Shown here: positions 8,595-18,660 of the stretch, in pieces
Position numbering within the stretch: the stretch's first letter is position 1
Layout: each line of letters opens with the position of its first letter
Assembly: GCA_963769745.1 (NCBI GenBank)
Contig: CAVYNB010000002.1
Span: 124,001-188,000, forward strand
DNA from: JALORV01 sp963769745
GTDB taxonomy: Bacteria > Pseudomonadota > Gammaproteobacteria > Burkholderiales > Burkholderiaceae_F
Direction of reading: 5' to 3'
DNA length: 64,000 bases
The notes under the pieces: model-generated
Databases searched by the model: none
What the model was told of the DNA's origin: nothing
What the model saw: only the letters and a program-made list of their open reading frames with translations
Position numbers and translations under genes: made by a program

Positions 8595-9225
8595 GCTGAT
8601 CGTCGTCGACGACCACGCGATCGTCCGTCGCGGCATCGTGCAGGTGCTGTCCGAGCACCCCGACACGCAGATCGTCGCCGAGGCGTCGGACTACGGCCAA
8701 TTGCGCGCCGAACTGAAGAAGCACGGCGAGCCCGACGTGCTGGTGATGGACGTCGGACTGCCGGGGAAAAACGGCATCGAGATCCTGAAGTCGCTGCGCG
8801 AGGAGTATCCGCGCCTGAAGGTGCTGATGGTCAGCATGTACCCGGAGGACCAGTATGCGGTGCGTGCGTTCCGGGCCGGCGCGTTCGGCTACCTGAACAA
8901 GGGCAGCGCACCCGACAAGCTGCTCGAAGCGCTGTCCATGGTGATTGCCGGGAAGAAGTACGTCACGCCGGAGATCGCGCAGGCGCTGATCGAGAACTTG
9001 AATGCGCCGGAGGATGCCGGTGCGCCCCATGAAAAACTGTCCGACCGCGAGTTCCAGACACTGAAGCTGATGGCATCGGGCAAGCGCCTGTCCGACATCG
9101 CCGAGGAACTCGCCCTCAGCCCGAAGACCGTCAGCGTCTACCGCGCCCGCATCCTCGAGAAAATGGGCCTGTCGAACAACGCGGAACTGACGCACTACGC
9201 CATCAAGCACGGCCTGGTCGAGTAG
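8584..9225 (+). CDS. LuxR/NarL-family response regulator
   Basis: A 213-residue response regulator. The receiver (about residues 3-120) has the acidic pair DDH, phosphoacceptor Asp in VLVMDVGLPGKNG and conserved Lys in YLNKGS. The C-terminal helix-turn-helix reads LSDREFQTLKLMASGKRL and SPKTVSVYRARILEKM, typical of GerE/LuxR DNA binding. The ATG at 8584 was preferred to one nine codons upstream because it begins directly with the receiver strand. It is translationally coupled to the HisKA_3 kinase, its likely phosphodonor. Its target genes are unknown. Confidence 0.88.
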   Translation: MPVRLIVVDDHAIVRRGIVQVLSEHPDTQIVAEASDYGQLRAELKKHGEPDVLVMDVGLPGKNGIEILKSLREEYPRLKVLMVSMYPEDQYAVRAFRAGAFGYLNKGSAPDKLLEALSMVIAGKKYVTPEIAQALIENLNAPEDAGAPHEKLSDREFQTLKLMASGKRLSDIAEELALSPKTVSVYRARILEKMGLSNNAELTHYAIKHGLVE

Positions 9226-9297
9226 ACCGGCCGATACGGCCGAAGCCGCGTTCGCACGCCGCCGACGCTCGGCGCAGAGCCGGATCCGTTGCAGGTA

Positions 9298-11814
9298 TCA
9301 GCCGTCGCGGCCGATGAAGCGCGTCGCCCACTTGAGCGCGCGATCGCGCTGCCCACCGTGTTCGCCGTTGTCGACGACGGCCCGCAGTGTCTCGCGCGGC
9401 GCCTCGGCGGGAGGCCGCGGCGGTCCGACGAACTCGGACTCGATCGTGCCGTGGTGACGGCCGTTCGAATGCTCGTCGATGGCCTCGGGTGGCGTTGTCG
9501 CCGCGCGGCGCGGGCCGAAATTCACCCGCCAGTGCTGGCGCCCCGCCGCATTGCGGATCAGTCCGTGAAAGTCGCCCCCCGGCACGGCCGGCGAGAACAG
9601 GAATCCCTGCATCAGCTGGCAGCCCTGGTCAAATAGCCGCGTCATCTGGCCCTGCGTCTCGACGCCCTCGGCCACCACGCGCAACTTCAGGCTCTTGCTC
9701 ATCGCGATAATGGCGGCCACGATGGCCGCGTTGTCACCGCTGGTCTCGAGTTCGCGCACGAACGAGCGGTCGATCTTGAGCGTGTCGATCGGCAGCTTCT
9801 TCAGGTACGACAGCGATGAGTAGCCAGTGCCGAAGTCGTCCACGGAGATCGCGACACCCAGTTCCTTGAGCGCCTGCAGCAGCGGCAGCGCGTGGCCGAG
9901 GTTCTGCATCAGCACGGTCTCGGTGAGTTCCAGTTCGAGCAGGCGCGCATCAAGGCGGAAACCCGCCAGCGCCGCCTGCACGGGTTCGACCAGGTTGGCG
10001 CGCTGGATGTGGCGACCCGAGATGTTGATCGACACCGGCATGGGCGGCATTCCATCTTCGGCCCACGCCACCATCTGCTTGCACACTTCGCGCACGGCCC
10101 ATTCGGTGATCGGCACGATCAGGCCGGACTCTTCGGCCACGGTGATGAACTCGCCCGGCGGCACCAGCTCACCGCCGCGCTTCCAGCGCATCAGGGCCTC
10201 GGCGCCGACGATGCTGCCATCGATCACATTGACCTTGGGCTGGTAGTACATCACCAGCTCCTCGCGCTCGAGTGCACGGTGCAGCGCTGTTTCCAGCCGC
10301 CAGCGTTCCGCGGTGGCAGTGTTCATCGCGCTCGAGAAACGCATCACACCGTTGCGGCCGCTGTCCTTGACCGCGTACATCGCAATGTCGGCCTTGCGCA
10401 GCAGTGTGTCGACATCGCCGCCGTCGATGGGATAGGTCGCCACGCCCATCGACGCGGTGACAAACAGTTCGTGCCCCGAAAACGAGAACGGCCGGCGCAT
10501 GGTTTCGAGCAGGCGCAGCGCGACCGCTTCGATCGCGCCCGGCTCGGCGAGGTCCGTCAGCAGGATCGTGAACTCGTCGCCGCCGAGCCGCGCGACGCTG
10601 TTGGTCGTGCCGCCGGACGCGGCGGCGGCCGGCGCGGTCTGGGATCCCGCCGCCAGGCTGCGCGTCGCCGATCCGATGCTCGGCGGCCGCCCATTGCGCA
10701 ATGCGCCCGTCGCCTCCGCCCCGCGCGCGACGGTGTCGTTCTCGCGCACGCACTGATACAGGCGCTTGGCGACTTCGCGCAGCAGCTGGTCGCCGACCTG
10801 ATGCCCGAGCGTGTCGTTGATCTGCTTGAAGCGATCGAGGTCGATGAAGAGCACCCCGACCGCCGAGCCGCTGGACCGTGCGCGCTCGAGCGCGGCCTGG
10901 AACTGGTCGCGGAAGAACCGGCGGTTCGGCAATCCGGTGAGGCTGTCGTAGTTCGCCAGCTGGCGGATCTGGTCCTCGGCCTGCTTGCGCTCGGTGATGT
11001 CCTGGATGACGCCATGTACGGCCTTGGCGCGGCCGGCTTCGTCGCGGTCGACCTCGCCCTCGATCTGCACGACCTTGATCTGCCCGGTCGGCCGCGCTAT
11101 TCGGCACTCGAAGTTCATCTGACCGCTGCCGGCGAGCGCCTCGCGGAACAGCATCTCGATGCGTGCGCGCTCGTCCTCGACCACGCGCGACCAGACGAAC
11201 CAGTCGGCCAGCCCATCCTCCTGCTGCGGCAGGCCGGCGATGGCGAAGCACTCTTCCGACAGCTTGACCCAGCGGGCACCGATGTCCCACTCCCAGCTGC
11301 CGAGTCGCGCGATGCGCTGCGCCTTGGAGAGCTTCGCGCGGCTTTCGGCCAGTTCCTCGCGCATGCGCGAGGCCCGGATCATGTAGCGCAGGCGCTCCGA
11401 CAGCAGCGTCCACTGCGTCGTGCTCTTGACGAAGAAGTCGGTCGCGCCGGCTTCATAGGCACGCGCAATCGATGTCTCGTCGTCGAGCCCGGTCAGCATC
11501 AGGATCGGTACGTGCTCACCGCCGGAGAGCCGTCGCAGTCGTTCGCAGGTGATGAAGCCGTCGATATCCGGCATGAGTGCATCCAGCACGACGACGTCCG
11601 GCTGGTTGTTCGCGTAGAGCTCCAGTGCACTGGCGCCACCATCGGCCTCGATCACGCGCCACTGCCGCTCGGCCAGTGCGGAGGCCGTCAGCAGCCGTGC
11701 CACCGGATCGTCGTCGACCAGCAGCACCAGGTCGGCCCGCTCTGATGCGCCATTTTCGCGTGGCTCCTCGGCGCGCTTGCCTGTTCGGGGAGCTTCGTTG
11801 TTCATTACTCGCAC
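9298..11814 (-). CDS. Receiver-PAS-GGDEF-EAL cyclic-di-GMP protein
   Basis: An 838-residue protein with a CheY-like receiver (residues 28-145, Asp in VVVLDALMPDIDG), a PAS/PAC segment (about 170-285), a GGDEF diguanylate cyclase domain and an EAL phosphodiesterase domain. Both catalytic signatures look intact: GGDEF (ARLGGDEFTIL), and EALMRW, ELTETV and DDFGTGYSSL for EAL. An Ala/Gly/Ser-rich stretch of about 40 residues is inserted just before GGDEF, and no RxxD inhibitory site is seen there. Start GTG 11814 is preceded by GAGGA. It is co-directional with the hybrid kinase upstream, a plausible phosphodonor, and the flagellar genes nearby suggest a motility output. Confidence 0.88.
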   Translation of the reverse strand: MRVMNNEAPRTGKRAEEPRENGASERADLVLLVDDDPVARLLTASALAERQWRVIEADGGASALELYANNQPDVVVLDALMPDIDGFITCERLRRLSGGEHVPILMLTGLDDETSIARAYEAGATDFFVKSTTQWTLLSERLRYMIRASRMREELAESRAKLSKAQRIARLGSWEWDIGARWVKLSEECFAIAGLPQQEDGLADWFVWSRVVEDERARIEMLFREALAGSGQMNFECRIARPTGQIKVVQIEGEVDRDEAGRAKAVHGVIQDITERKQAEDQIRQLANYDSLTGLPNRRFFRDQFQAALERARSSGSAVGVLFIDLDRFKQINDTLGHQVGDQLLREVAKRLYQCVRENDTVARGAEATGALRNGRPPSIGSATRSLAAGSQTAPAAAASGGTTNSVARLGGDEFTILLTDLAEPGAIEAVALRLLETMRRPFSFSGHELFVTASMGVATYPIDGGDVDTLLRKADIAMYAVKDSGRNGVMRFSSAMNTATAERWRLETALHRALEREELVMYYQPKVNVIDGSIVGAEALMRWKRGGELVPPGEFITVAEESGLIVPITEWAVREVCKQMVAWAEDGMPPMPVSINISGRHIQRANLVEPVQAALAGFRLDARLLELELTETVLMQNLGHALPLLQALKELGVAISVDDFGTGYSSLSYLKKLPIDTLKIDRSFVRELETSGDNAAIVAAIIAMSKSLKLRVVAEGVETQGQMTRLFDQGCQLMQGFLFSPAVPGGDFHGLIRNAAGRQHWRVNFGPRRAATTPPEAIDEHSNGRHHGTIESEFVGPPRPPAEAPRETLRAVVDNGEHGGQRDRALKWATRFIGRDG

Positions 11815-11821
11815 TTCATCC

Positions 11822-14800
11822 TCAGTGAGTCACGACCGCTTCGTCAGCGGCAACGATGTCCTGCAACGCCTGCACGACGCGCTCGTATTCGAACTGCGTT
11901 TCGCTCCACTCTGTCCTTGCAGCTTCCAGCGCGCCCGTCCGCGCATGGCGTTCGAGCGCACCGAAGCGACGCGAAAGTTCGATCGCACCCAGATTCGCGC
12001 TGGACGACTTCAGTGTGTGCGCCGCATGCTGGAGCGAGGCACTGTCACCGGCCTTCAATGCATAGGCGGCCTGGGCAACGAGACGTGCCGCCGTCGTCAC
12101 GTAGGTGGCGACAAGCCGTTCGAGCAGGCGGCTGGCACCGCGGCGCTCCATGTCGCGGATCAGTTCGATGACGGTCAGGTCGATCGTCAGGCGCGCCTCG
12201 GCATCGGGAGCCGCCGTCGCGACCGACTCTGCAGCGGACAGATGGAGCAGCGGAGTCGGGCGTTCCTGCGACCGGAGCAACCGGCTCACGGATCCAGCGC
12301 GTCAACGCGGTATCGAGCTGCTCGCGTCGGACCGGCTTCGCAAGGTAGTCGCTGAATCCGGATTCGAGGCAACGCTCCGCATCTCCGGCCAGCGCATTGG
12401 CGGTCAGCGCAACAATCGGTACATCCGCGCGTGTCGCGTATCCGGTGGACACCGAGCCGCGGAAGCGCCGGACGGCCTCGAAGCCGTCCATCTCCGGCAT
12501 CTGGCAATCCATGAAGACGAGGTCGAACTCTTCGTCGCGCAACGCCGCCAGGGCCTCGCGTCCGTCGGACGCCAGCCGTATCGAGCAGCCGAGCTCGGTC
12601 AGCATGGCGCGGGCGACCTCCTGATTGACGGCGTTGTCTTCGACGATCAGCACGCGCGCACGCTGGCCGGGTGCCACCGTCAGGACGGCAGGCACGGCAG
12701 GCTCCTCGTGCTGCAGCACGCGGCTCAGTGCATCGATCAGTTCGGCCTGCCGCACGGGCTTGGTCAGATAGGCCTCGATGCCGCTGTCATAGGCAAGCCG
12801 AGCCTCGTTGCCGCTGCCCAGCGAGGTCAGCATCACCATTCTGATTTCGGCCAGCTGCGGATCGCGCCGCAGTTCGGTGGCCATGGTCAGGCCATCCATG
12901 ATCGGCATCTTCATGTCGACCACCGCTGCATCAAACGGTGAGCCGGCCCGCGCCGCCGCACGCATCAGTTCAAGCGCGGTGGCACCGTTGTCGGCAGTGG
13001 CAACGTCCATGCCGAAGCCGCGAAGCTGGGACTCGAGAATATTGCGATTGGTCGGGTTGTCCTCGACCAGGATCACCCGACTTCCGCGCAGGCGACCGCT
13101 GTCGACCGGTGGCGGGACTGCGGCAACCTCGCCGGCAGCGAGCGGGACTTCGAACCGGAAGATGGATCCTTCGCCGAAGCGGCTTTCGGCCGAGATCCGG
13201 CCGCCCATGAGCTCGACCAGTTGCTTGCTGATCGCCAGTCCGAGCCCGGTGCCGCCGTAGCGTCGCGACATCGACTGGTCTGCCTGCATGAAGACGGTGA
13301 AGAGCTTTTCCAGTGCATCGGGCCGCATGCCGATGCCGCTGTCGCGCACCTCGAAGGCGACGCGATGCTCGCCGCTGCCCGTCGACGCTTCGGCGACGCC
13401 GACCGAGACGATGACCTCGCCGCTTTCGGTGAACTTGATGGCGTTGCCGACCAGATTCGTCAGGATCTGGCGCAGTCGCATCGGATCGCCGCGCACCACG
13501 GTCGGCACAGCGGGCTCGATGCGCGACGCCAGTTCGAGCCGCTTCTGATGCGCCCGCGGCGCGAGGAGTTCGAACACGTCTTCGACCACCGTGCGCAGGT
13601 TGAAGTCGACCGACTCGAGTTCGAGCTTGCCGGCCTCGATCTTGGAAAAGTCCAGGATGTCGTTGATGATCTCCAGCAGCGCTTCGCCCGAGCGATAGAC
13701 CGCATCGGCGAAGCGACGCTGCTTGTCCGAAAGTGGGGTTCCGAGCAGCAGCTCGGTCATTCCCAGCACACCGTTCATCGGTGTGCGGATCTCGTGACTC
13801 ATGTTGGCGAGGAACTGCGACTTCGCGCGACTGGCCGACTCGGCAAGATCCTTCGCTTCGCGCAGCACCTTTTCGACGTGCTTGCTCTCGGTGATGTTCT
13901 CGAGCATGGTGAGCGTATAGCGCTCGCCGCTGGCATCACTGAAGCGCACCGCGTGGCCGCGCACCCAGATGGTCCGGCCGTCCCCGGTCAGCATGCGGCG
14001 CTCGAAGGACACGGGACCCCGCTCAGCCGAGTCCAGCGCGCGGCGCGATGCGTGCACGGAGTCGACGTCGTCCGGATGGGAGAACGTCATCGGGTCCTTG
14101 CCGATCACCTGGTCGATCGTGTAGCCGAGCATGCGCGTGTGCGCGGCGTTCGCCCGCACAACGCGAAAGTCGGGCGCCTGGATACTGGCCGCCACCGGCG
14201 ATTCATCGAACAGTGCGCGGAAGTACTCGGCGCTTTCGCGCAGTGCCGCCTCGGTGCGCTTGCGCTCCGTGATGTCCGGGCTGATCAACGCATACTGGAA
14301 GTAGCGCCCCTGGTCGTCGCGCAGCGGCTGGCCTTCGACTTCGAGGACTCGCATCTCGCCGTCGCGCGTGTAGGCGATGAATTCGACCCGACACGGTTCG
14401 CCGCGGACGACCGCCTCGGCGATGGCCGTGGTCGCCGCGGCGTCGGTCTGCGGGCCTTGCAGCAGCGTATGGGCCAGGCGGCCACGGACATCCTGCAGCG
14501 AGTAGCCGGAAAAGCGCGCACACGCATCGTTGGCCCACTCGATGCGCCCCGAGGCATCGAGGATCATCACCATCTGGTCGGTACGCGAAGCCACCATGGC
14601 CAGGCGGCTCGACTCCAGTTCGCGATCGCGCAGATCGCGTTCTGCGCGCTGCCGTTCGGCCACACGCGAAAGCTCCGCGCTGATCGCCTCGAGCAGTTCG
14701 AGCAGGTCGTTGGTGGCCTCGACGCGGTGATCGCAGAAGAATTCGATGAACGCGGTCACGTGGCCGCGTGCAGTGACCGGAATCACGATGCCGGTCTGCA

Positions 14801-16391
14801 GCCCGGTGTCGAGCGCCTCGACCAGCCGGTTCCAGTTCGACATGCGCGACAGATCGGAGACCCAGTGCGGCGTGCCGGACAGGTAGGCACGGCCGATCAG
14901 GTGGTCTGGCGACGGCACGATCGGCGTCCGGTTGCTGGCGTCGATGAACGACCCGAAGCGCTCGCCGTCCCGTACGTACCAGATCGATCGCGGAGGCAGG
15001 ACGGCATCCGCGAGGCTCTCCTGTTGCAGAGCCACCCGTCCGAGTGGCCAGTCCAGGTAGCCACCGATCTCGTGCAGTGCGCGCTCCAGCGTCGCTTCTA
15101 CCGTTCCACCCTCGTTGGCCGCCGCTGACAGCCCGCGCAGCAGGCGCATCTGCGCGTACTGGTGCTGCAGTTCGAGGCTGTTCTGGAGTTCGCTCTTGTG
15201 GGCTCGCGCCAGCCGGTCCGAGTGCGACAGCAGCGCTGTCGTCATGGCCTCGAACGAACCCACCAGCGAGTCGAGTTCATCGCCACGCCGCGCCGCACGC
15301 CGGCCGGCGAAGCGCAGCGAGAGTTCCTCGGCGCGTTCGGTGAGCGCCTTCACCGGATGGATCAGATAGCGCGTCAGGTAAACGCCGGCCACGATCGTGG
15401 CAAAGATCGTGAACAGCACGACCGTCACGAACGCATTCAGTGATCCGCTCAAGGTCGTATACGCCTGTGCGTTCGGCATCAACACGGCAATTGCAACCGG
15501 CTCACCGGAAAGCGACAGCGGACGGACCGCCACGTCCAGGGCGCCCTCGAGCGCGATCGGCCCGGCGGCGCCCCTGGCCAGTCGTTGCGCGATCTTTTCG
15601 AGCCAGCGTCGATCTTCTGCGTGCGCGGTGCTGACGAGGACACGTCCGCCCGCGACCAGGCCGACATCCAGTCCGAGGCGGGTGGCCAGCTCTCCGATGT
15701 AGGCGGCATCGATCGGTCGTTCGGCGGCGACCGCTCCGACGATGCGGCCGCTCGATCGCACTGGAACCACGGCCCGCAACGTCAGTCCCTGCAGGCGCTT
15801 GACGACGGAAAGCGTGTCCTGGCCGGCGAGGGCATGCTTTACGTCATGAGCCTCCGACGCTTCTGTGAGGCGGAAGCCATCCGCATCACCGATCCGTTCG
15901 ATCAACTCTGCCTGCAGACTGTAGATCTCGATGGCCGAGTCGCCTCCGAGCCGCCGCGAGCGCTGTGCCCACTGACGTACGGCTTCTTCGGCATCGATGC
16001 GCGTCATTGCCGTCACCAGGTCGGATCGTTCCGCCATCGCGCGTGCGGTCTGCTCGACGACGCGGTAGTCGCCCGCAATTGACGCTTCGACCATCGCCGC
16101 AGCGCGCTCCGCCTTCGCGGCCTGTTCCGCCACGAACAATGCCGTCGAGCTGCGCTGGTGGAAGTAGTAGCTGACTCCGACCGTCCAGCTCGCCACCAGA
16201 ACCAGCACGCCGATCAACGGCAACGCGATCGATCGGAACCGGGCATGGCCACCGGGCAATGCAATGGGCTCAAAGCGGGCGTCGCCGGCGAGCGCGCTCA
16301 CCGGCCCATCGACGACATCGACGCTGCGGTCACGCGCGGGTGCTGGGCGACGTAGTCGCTGCAACAAGGAACTGAACTGCGCGTGTGGCAT
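11822..16391 (-). CDS. Hybrid sensor kinase: Cache-like sensor, HAMP, GAF, 2 PAS, HisKA, HATPase, 2 REC, Hpt (one frameshift)
   Basis: A membrane hybrid kinase of about 1520 residues. TM1 (about 54-76) and TM2 (about 315-340) flank a periplasmic sensor of Cache type. HAMP, GAF and two PAS domains follow, then HisKA (MSHEIRTPMNG, His near 867) and HATPase. Two receivers come next (VVDMKMPIMDG; VFMDCQMPEMDG), then a C-terminal Hpt (HAAHTLKSSSANLG). The Hpt is in a different frame from the rest; the shift lies at 12190-12285. Either one base is wrong, or Hpt is a separate short protein from an ATG at 12289. The ATG at 16391 gives a clean basic N-terminus before TM1. Confidence 0.82.
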
Positions 16392-16717
16392 GGGAAGACG
16401 CGATCGGACGCACCGGTCGGATGGTCTCGGCAGGCTAGTCGGGAACGCCGGGGACGACCCCTCGAAAAGCCGTCCCCTCCGAGCGCATTTCGGCTGCCAT
16501 ACGGACCGCGCTCCGTACTCGCGCCGGCACCCGCGTTGCTGCACAATCGCACTCGGTGGGGAATGCACACAGTCACAGCAATTGTTCGGATGGACGCGCG
16601 CTTTCATGCGAGCGGGTACTCGCACGCGCCCGGATTGCCCAATTCGCACGGCGCGCCGTTGCGCTCGTCGCCGGCACAGTCACCTCGACGGCGTCCGTTG
16701 CCTCGACCTCGACCCTG

Positions 16718-17995
16718 ATGGGACCGCACATCGGAGTGGCGGCGGCGTGGTTGCTCGGTGCAGCGTCGGTCGGCGCTCTGATCGCGCTGACGGGCGTCGT
16801 GCTGTCGCAGCAACTGCGTGCGCGCCGTGAGCTCAGCGCCATGCGGCAGACATTGGCTGCGTCGGCCGCCTGGTCATGGCGCACGAACGCCAGTGGTGTC
16901 GTGGTCGAAGTCGAACGCAGCCACCGCACCATCGACTGGCTCGACTGCACTGCGCTGGTGGGACGTCGGCCATGGGAACTGCGGCCCGGGATGAGCACGC
17001 CTCCGGTGCTGGGCGCAGCCATTGCCGCGCATGCTCCTTACTTTGACGTCCGCATCGAGATGGGGTCGGAAAACGGGCACTCGCAGCGCGTTGTTGCGTT
17101 GTCCGCGGCCCCGATGTTTTCGGGCACAGGCAAGTTCCTGGGTTACGCAGGTGCCGCGCATGACCTCACACCGCTGCTGGCCGGCGCCGGGGCGCGTCCG
17201 GAGGTGGTCTCGCAGTTGCAATCCGATCTGGAACAGCGCAATCGCCAGCTCGCCGGGCGCTCGGCCGAACTCGACCATGCGCTGCGCGAGCTCGACAGCT
17301 TCTCCTACTCCGTCTCGCATGACCTGCGTGCCCCGCTGCGCGTCGTCGACGGTTTTGCCACCATCGTGCTCGAGGACTACGGCGACCGCGGCAAGCCGCT
17401 GGATGACCTGGGACGCGATCACCTGCGCCGCATCGTGGCGGCCAGCCAGCGCATGAACTCCATGATCGAGACCCTGCTCTCGCTCTCGCGGATGACGAGC
17501 CGGGAACTCGCGCGTGAACGCGTCGATCTATCGCAGCTCGCACGCGAACTGGCCGACGACCTGCGCGCCCAGGATCACGCGCGTGCAGTCGAATTCGTGC
17601 TTGCGCCTGACCTGCGCGCCGACGGCGACAGTACGCTGCTCCGCCTGGTGCTCCAGAACCTGCTCGGCAACGCCTGGAAGTTCACCGCCCGCGGACCGCA
17701 GGCACGCATCGAGTTCGGAGCCCGCGACGACGGTGGCGTGCGCACCTACTTCGTGAAGGACAACGGCGCCGGCTTCGACATGCGCTTCGCCGAGAAGCTG
17801 TTCGGTCTGTTCCAGCGCTTTCACAGCGCCAATGAGTTTCCGGGAACCGGCGTCGGGCTGGCCACCGTACAGAAGATCATCCACCGCCACGGCGGCCGCA
17901 TCTGGGCCGAGGCCGTCCCCGCGCCGAATCCGGGGCACGGCGCGACGTTCTACTTCACCCTCTGGGAGAGCGCCTCGGGTGTACGCGATCGCTGA
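16718..17995 (+). CDS. PAS/HisKA sensor histidine kinase
   Basis: A kinase of about 425 residues with an N-terminal hydrophobic segment (IGVAAAWLLGAASVGALI), a PAS-like domain, a coiled linker, a HisKA domain of the phytochrome-like type (YSVSHDLRAPLRVV, His near 200) and a HATPase (LLGNAWKFTA, KDNGAGFDM, GTGVGLA). Without the first 54 codons of the longer frame the protein begins at the membrane segment, so I prefer 16718; no strong ribosome site distinguishes the two. It is divergent from the hybrid kinase. Its last codons and stop lie inside a repeated hairpin element. Confidence 0.85.
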   Translation: MGPHIGVAAAWLLGAASVGALIALTGVVLSQQLRARRELSAMRQTLAASAAWSWRTNASGVVVEVERSHRTIDWLDCTALVGRRPWELRPGMSTPPVLGAAIAAHAPYFDVRIEMGSENGHSQRVVALSAAPMFSGTGKFLGYAGAAHDLTPLLAGAGARPEVVSQLQSDLEQRNRQLAGRSAELDHALRELDSFSYSVSHDLRAPLRVVDGFATIVLEDYGDRGKPLDDLGRDHLRRIVAASQRMNSMIETLLSLSRMTSRELARERVDLSQLARELADDLRAQDHARAVEFVLAPDLRADGDSTLLRLVLQNLLGNAWKFTARGPQARIEFGARDDGGVRTYFVKDNGAGFDMRFAEKLFGLFQRFHSANEFPGTGVGLATVQKIIHRHGGRIWAEAVPAPNPGHGATFYFTLWESASGVRDR

Positions 17996-18055
17996 CGCGA
18001 TCGCACGTGCACTCTCGGCGGCACGCGCACGACGTGCGCGCTCAGTGCACCGCGG
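17974..18055 (+). repeat. Partial copy of hairpin-rich intergenic repeat (forward arm)
   Basis: It starts inside the last codons of the upstream kinase. The stop TGA forms the loop of the first hairpin (arms GCGATCGC and GCGATCGC). It continues with CACGTGCACTC and a second hairpin (GCGCAC and GTGCGC). It matches the 5' part of the copies at 28794 and (inverted) 29066 and 18080, but lacks their conserved 3' block. Confidence 0.65.
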
Positions 18056-18079
18056 GTTGGGTCGCCAGTCACTTGTCCT

Positions 18080-18202
18080 TCGGCGAAGCGCGCGGCCGCT
18101 CCGGAGCGCAGCCGACCAATCAGTGGTGAGCGGTTCGCGCACAGCGCGAACCGTACCGCCGCGAGCTCACGTGCGACCCGCAGGGTCGCGTAAGTGAGCG
18201 AC
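18080..18202 (-). repeat. Hairpin-rich intergenic repeat, inverted copy
   Basis: On the minus strand it begins GTCGCTC three bases after the stop of the zinc-ribbon gene. It has hairpin 1 with arms GCGACCC and GGGTCGC around TGC, and hairpin 2 with arms GGTTCGCGC and GCGCGAACC. It ends in the conserved block with CGGCTGCGCTCCGGAGCG. Hairpin 1 differs from the 28.8-29.2 kb copies on both arms in a compensating way. It forms an inverted pair with the partial copy at 17974. Confidence 0.75.
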
Positions 18203-18204
18203 GC

Positions 18205-18660
18205 TCAACTGATCTCCCACTCCCCCCCGCACTTCGAGCAGCGCACGCGCAGCCAGCGCGGGCGGCCGGCTTCCGGGGGGTCGTCCTCGGGCGCGGACTC
18301 CTGGCCGAGTACGCGAAACTTTCCCCACTCGTTGCAGGTCGGGCAGGTCGCCCCTTCGGCGAAACGCTCGGCGCGAGCGAGCAGCACGTTGAACCGGCGC
18401 CATGCCACCAGCATCAGCACCCCTCCGAGGGCGGCCATGCCGAGTATCGTGAGATAGCCGAGGCCCGACTTCATCTCGCTCATCACTTCGAAGCCCGACA
18501 ACATCAGGATCAGCGCGACGAAGCCCATTGCAAGGTAGGCGTGGCTTTCGACCAGTTGCCGCTCATACCAGCGTTTGAAACCATGCCGCTGGATGTAGTC
18601 GATGGCCTGCACTGCGTGGTGCTTAGCGTGGAATGGAGTTGAGACGGTTCGCGGCTTCAA
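18205..18660 (-). CDS. Two-TM membrane protein with C-terminal zinc ribbon
   Basis: An unrecognised protein of up to 151 residues. It has an N-terminal basic segment, two adjacent hydrophobic helices (about residues 45-60 and 68-86) and a cytoplasmic tail. The tail carries two CxxC pairs (CPTC and CSKC) that would bind zinc. The ATG at 18660 overlaps the upstream ANTAR gene by 38 bases; a GTG at 18612 is a reasonable alternative start that avoids the overlap. It lies in the same orientation as the ANTAR regulator and may be co-transcribed with it. Function unknown. Confidence 0.65.
   Translation of the reverse strand: MKPRTVSTPFHAKHHAVQAIDYIQRHGFKRWYERQLVESHAYLAMGFVALILMLSGFEVMSEMKSGLGYLTILGMAALGGVLMLVAWRRFNVLLARAERFAEGATCPTCNEWGKFRVLGQESAPEDDPPEAGRPRWLRVRCSKCGGEWEIS

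Noticed and set aside
12045..16649. Hybrid kinase read as a single 1534-residue frame
   Set aside because: Its last 80 residues are out of frame with the Hpt domain, and its first 86 lie upstream of a better ATG at 16391.
17974..18202. Insertion sequence or transposon
   Set aside because: No transposase frame lies within or beside the repeats; they are short and non-coding, so a REP-like element fits better.
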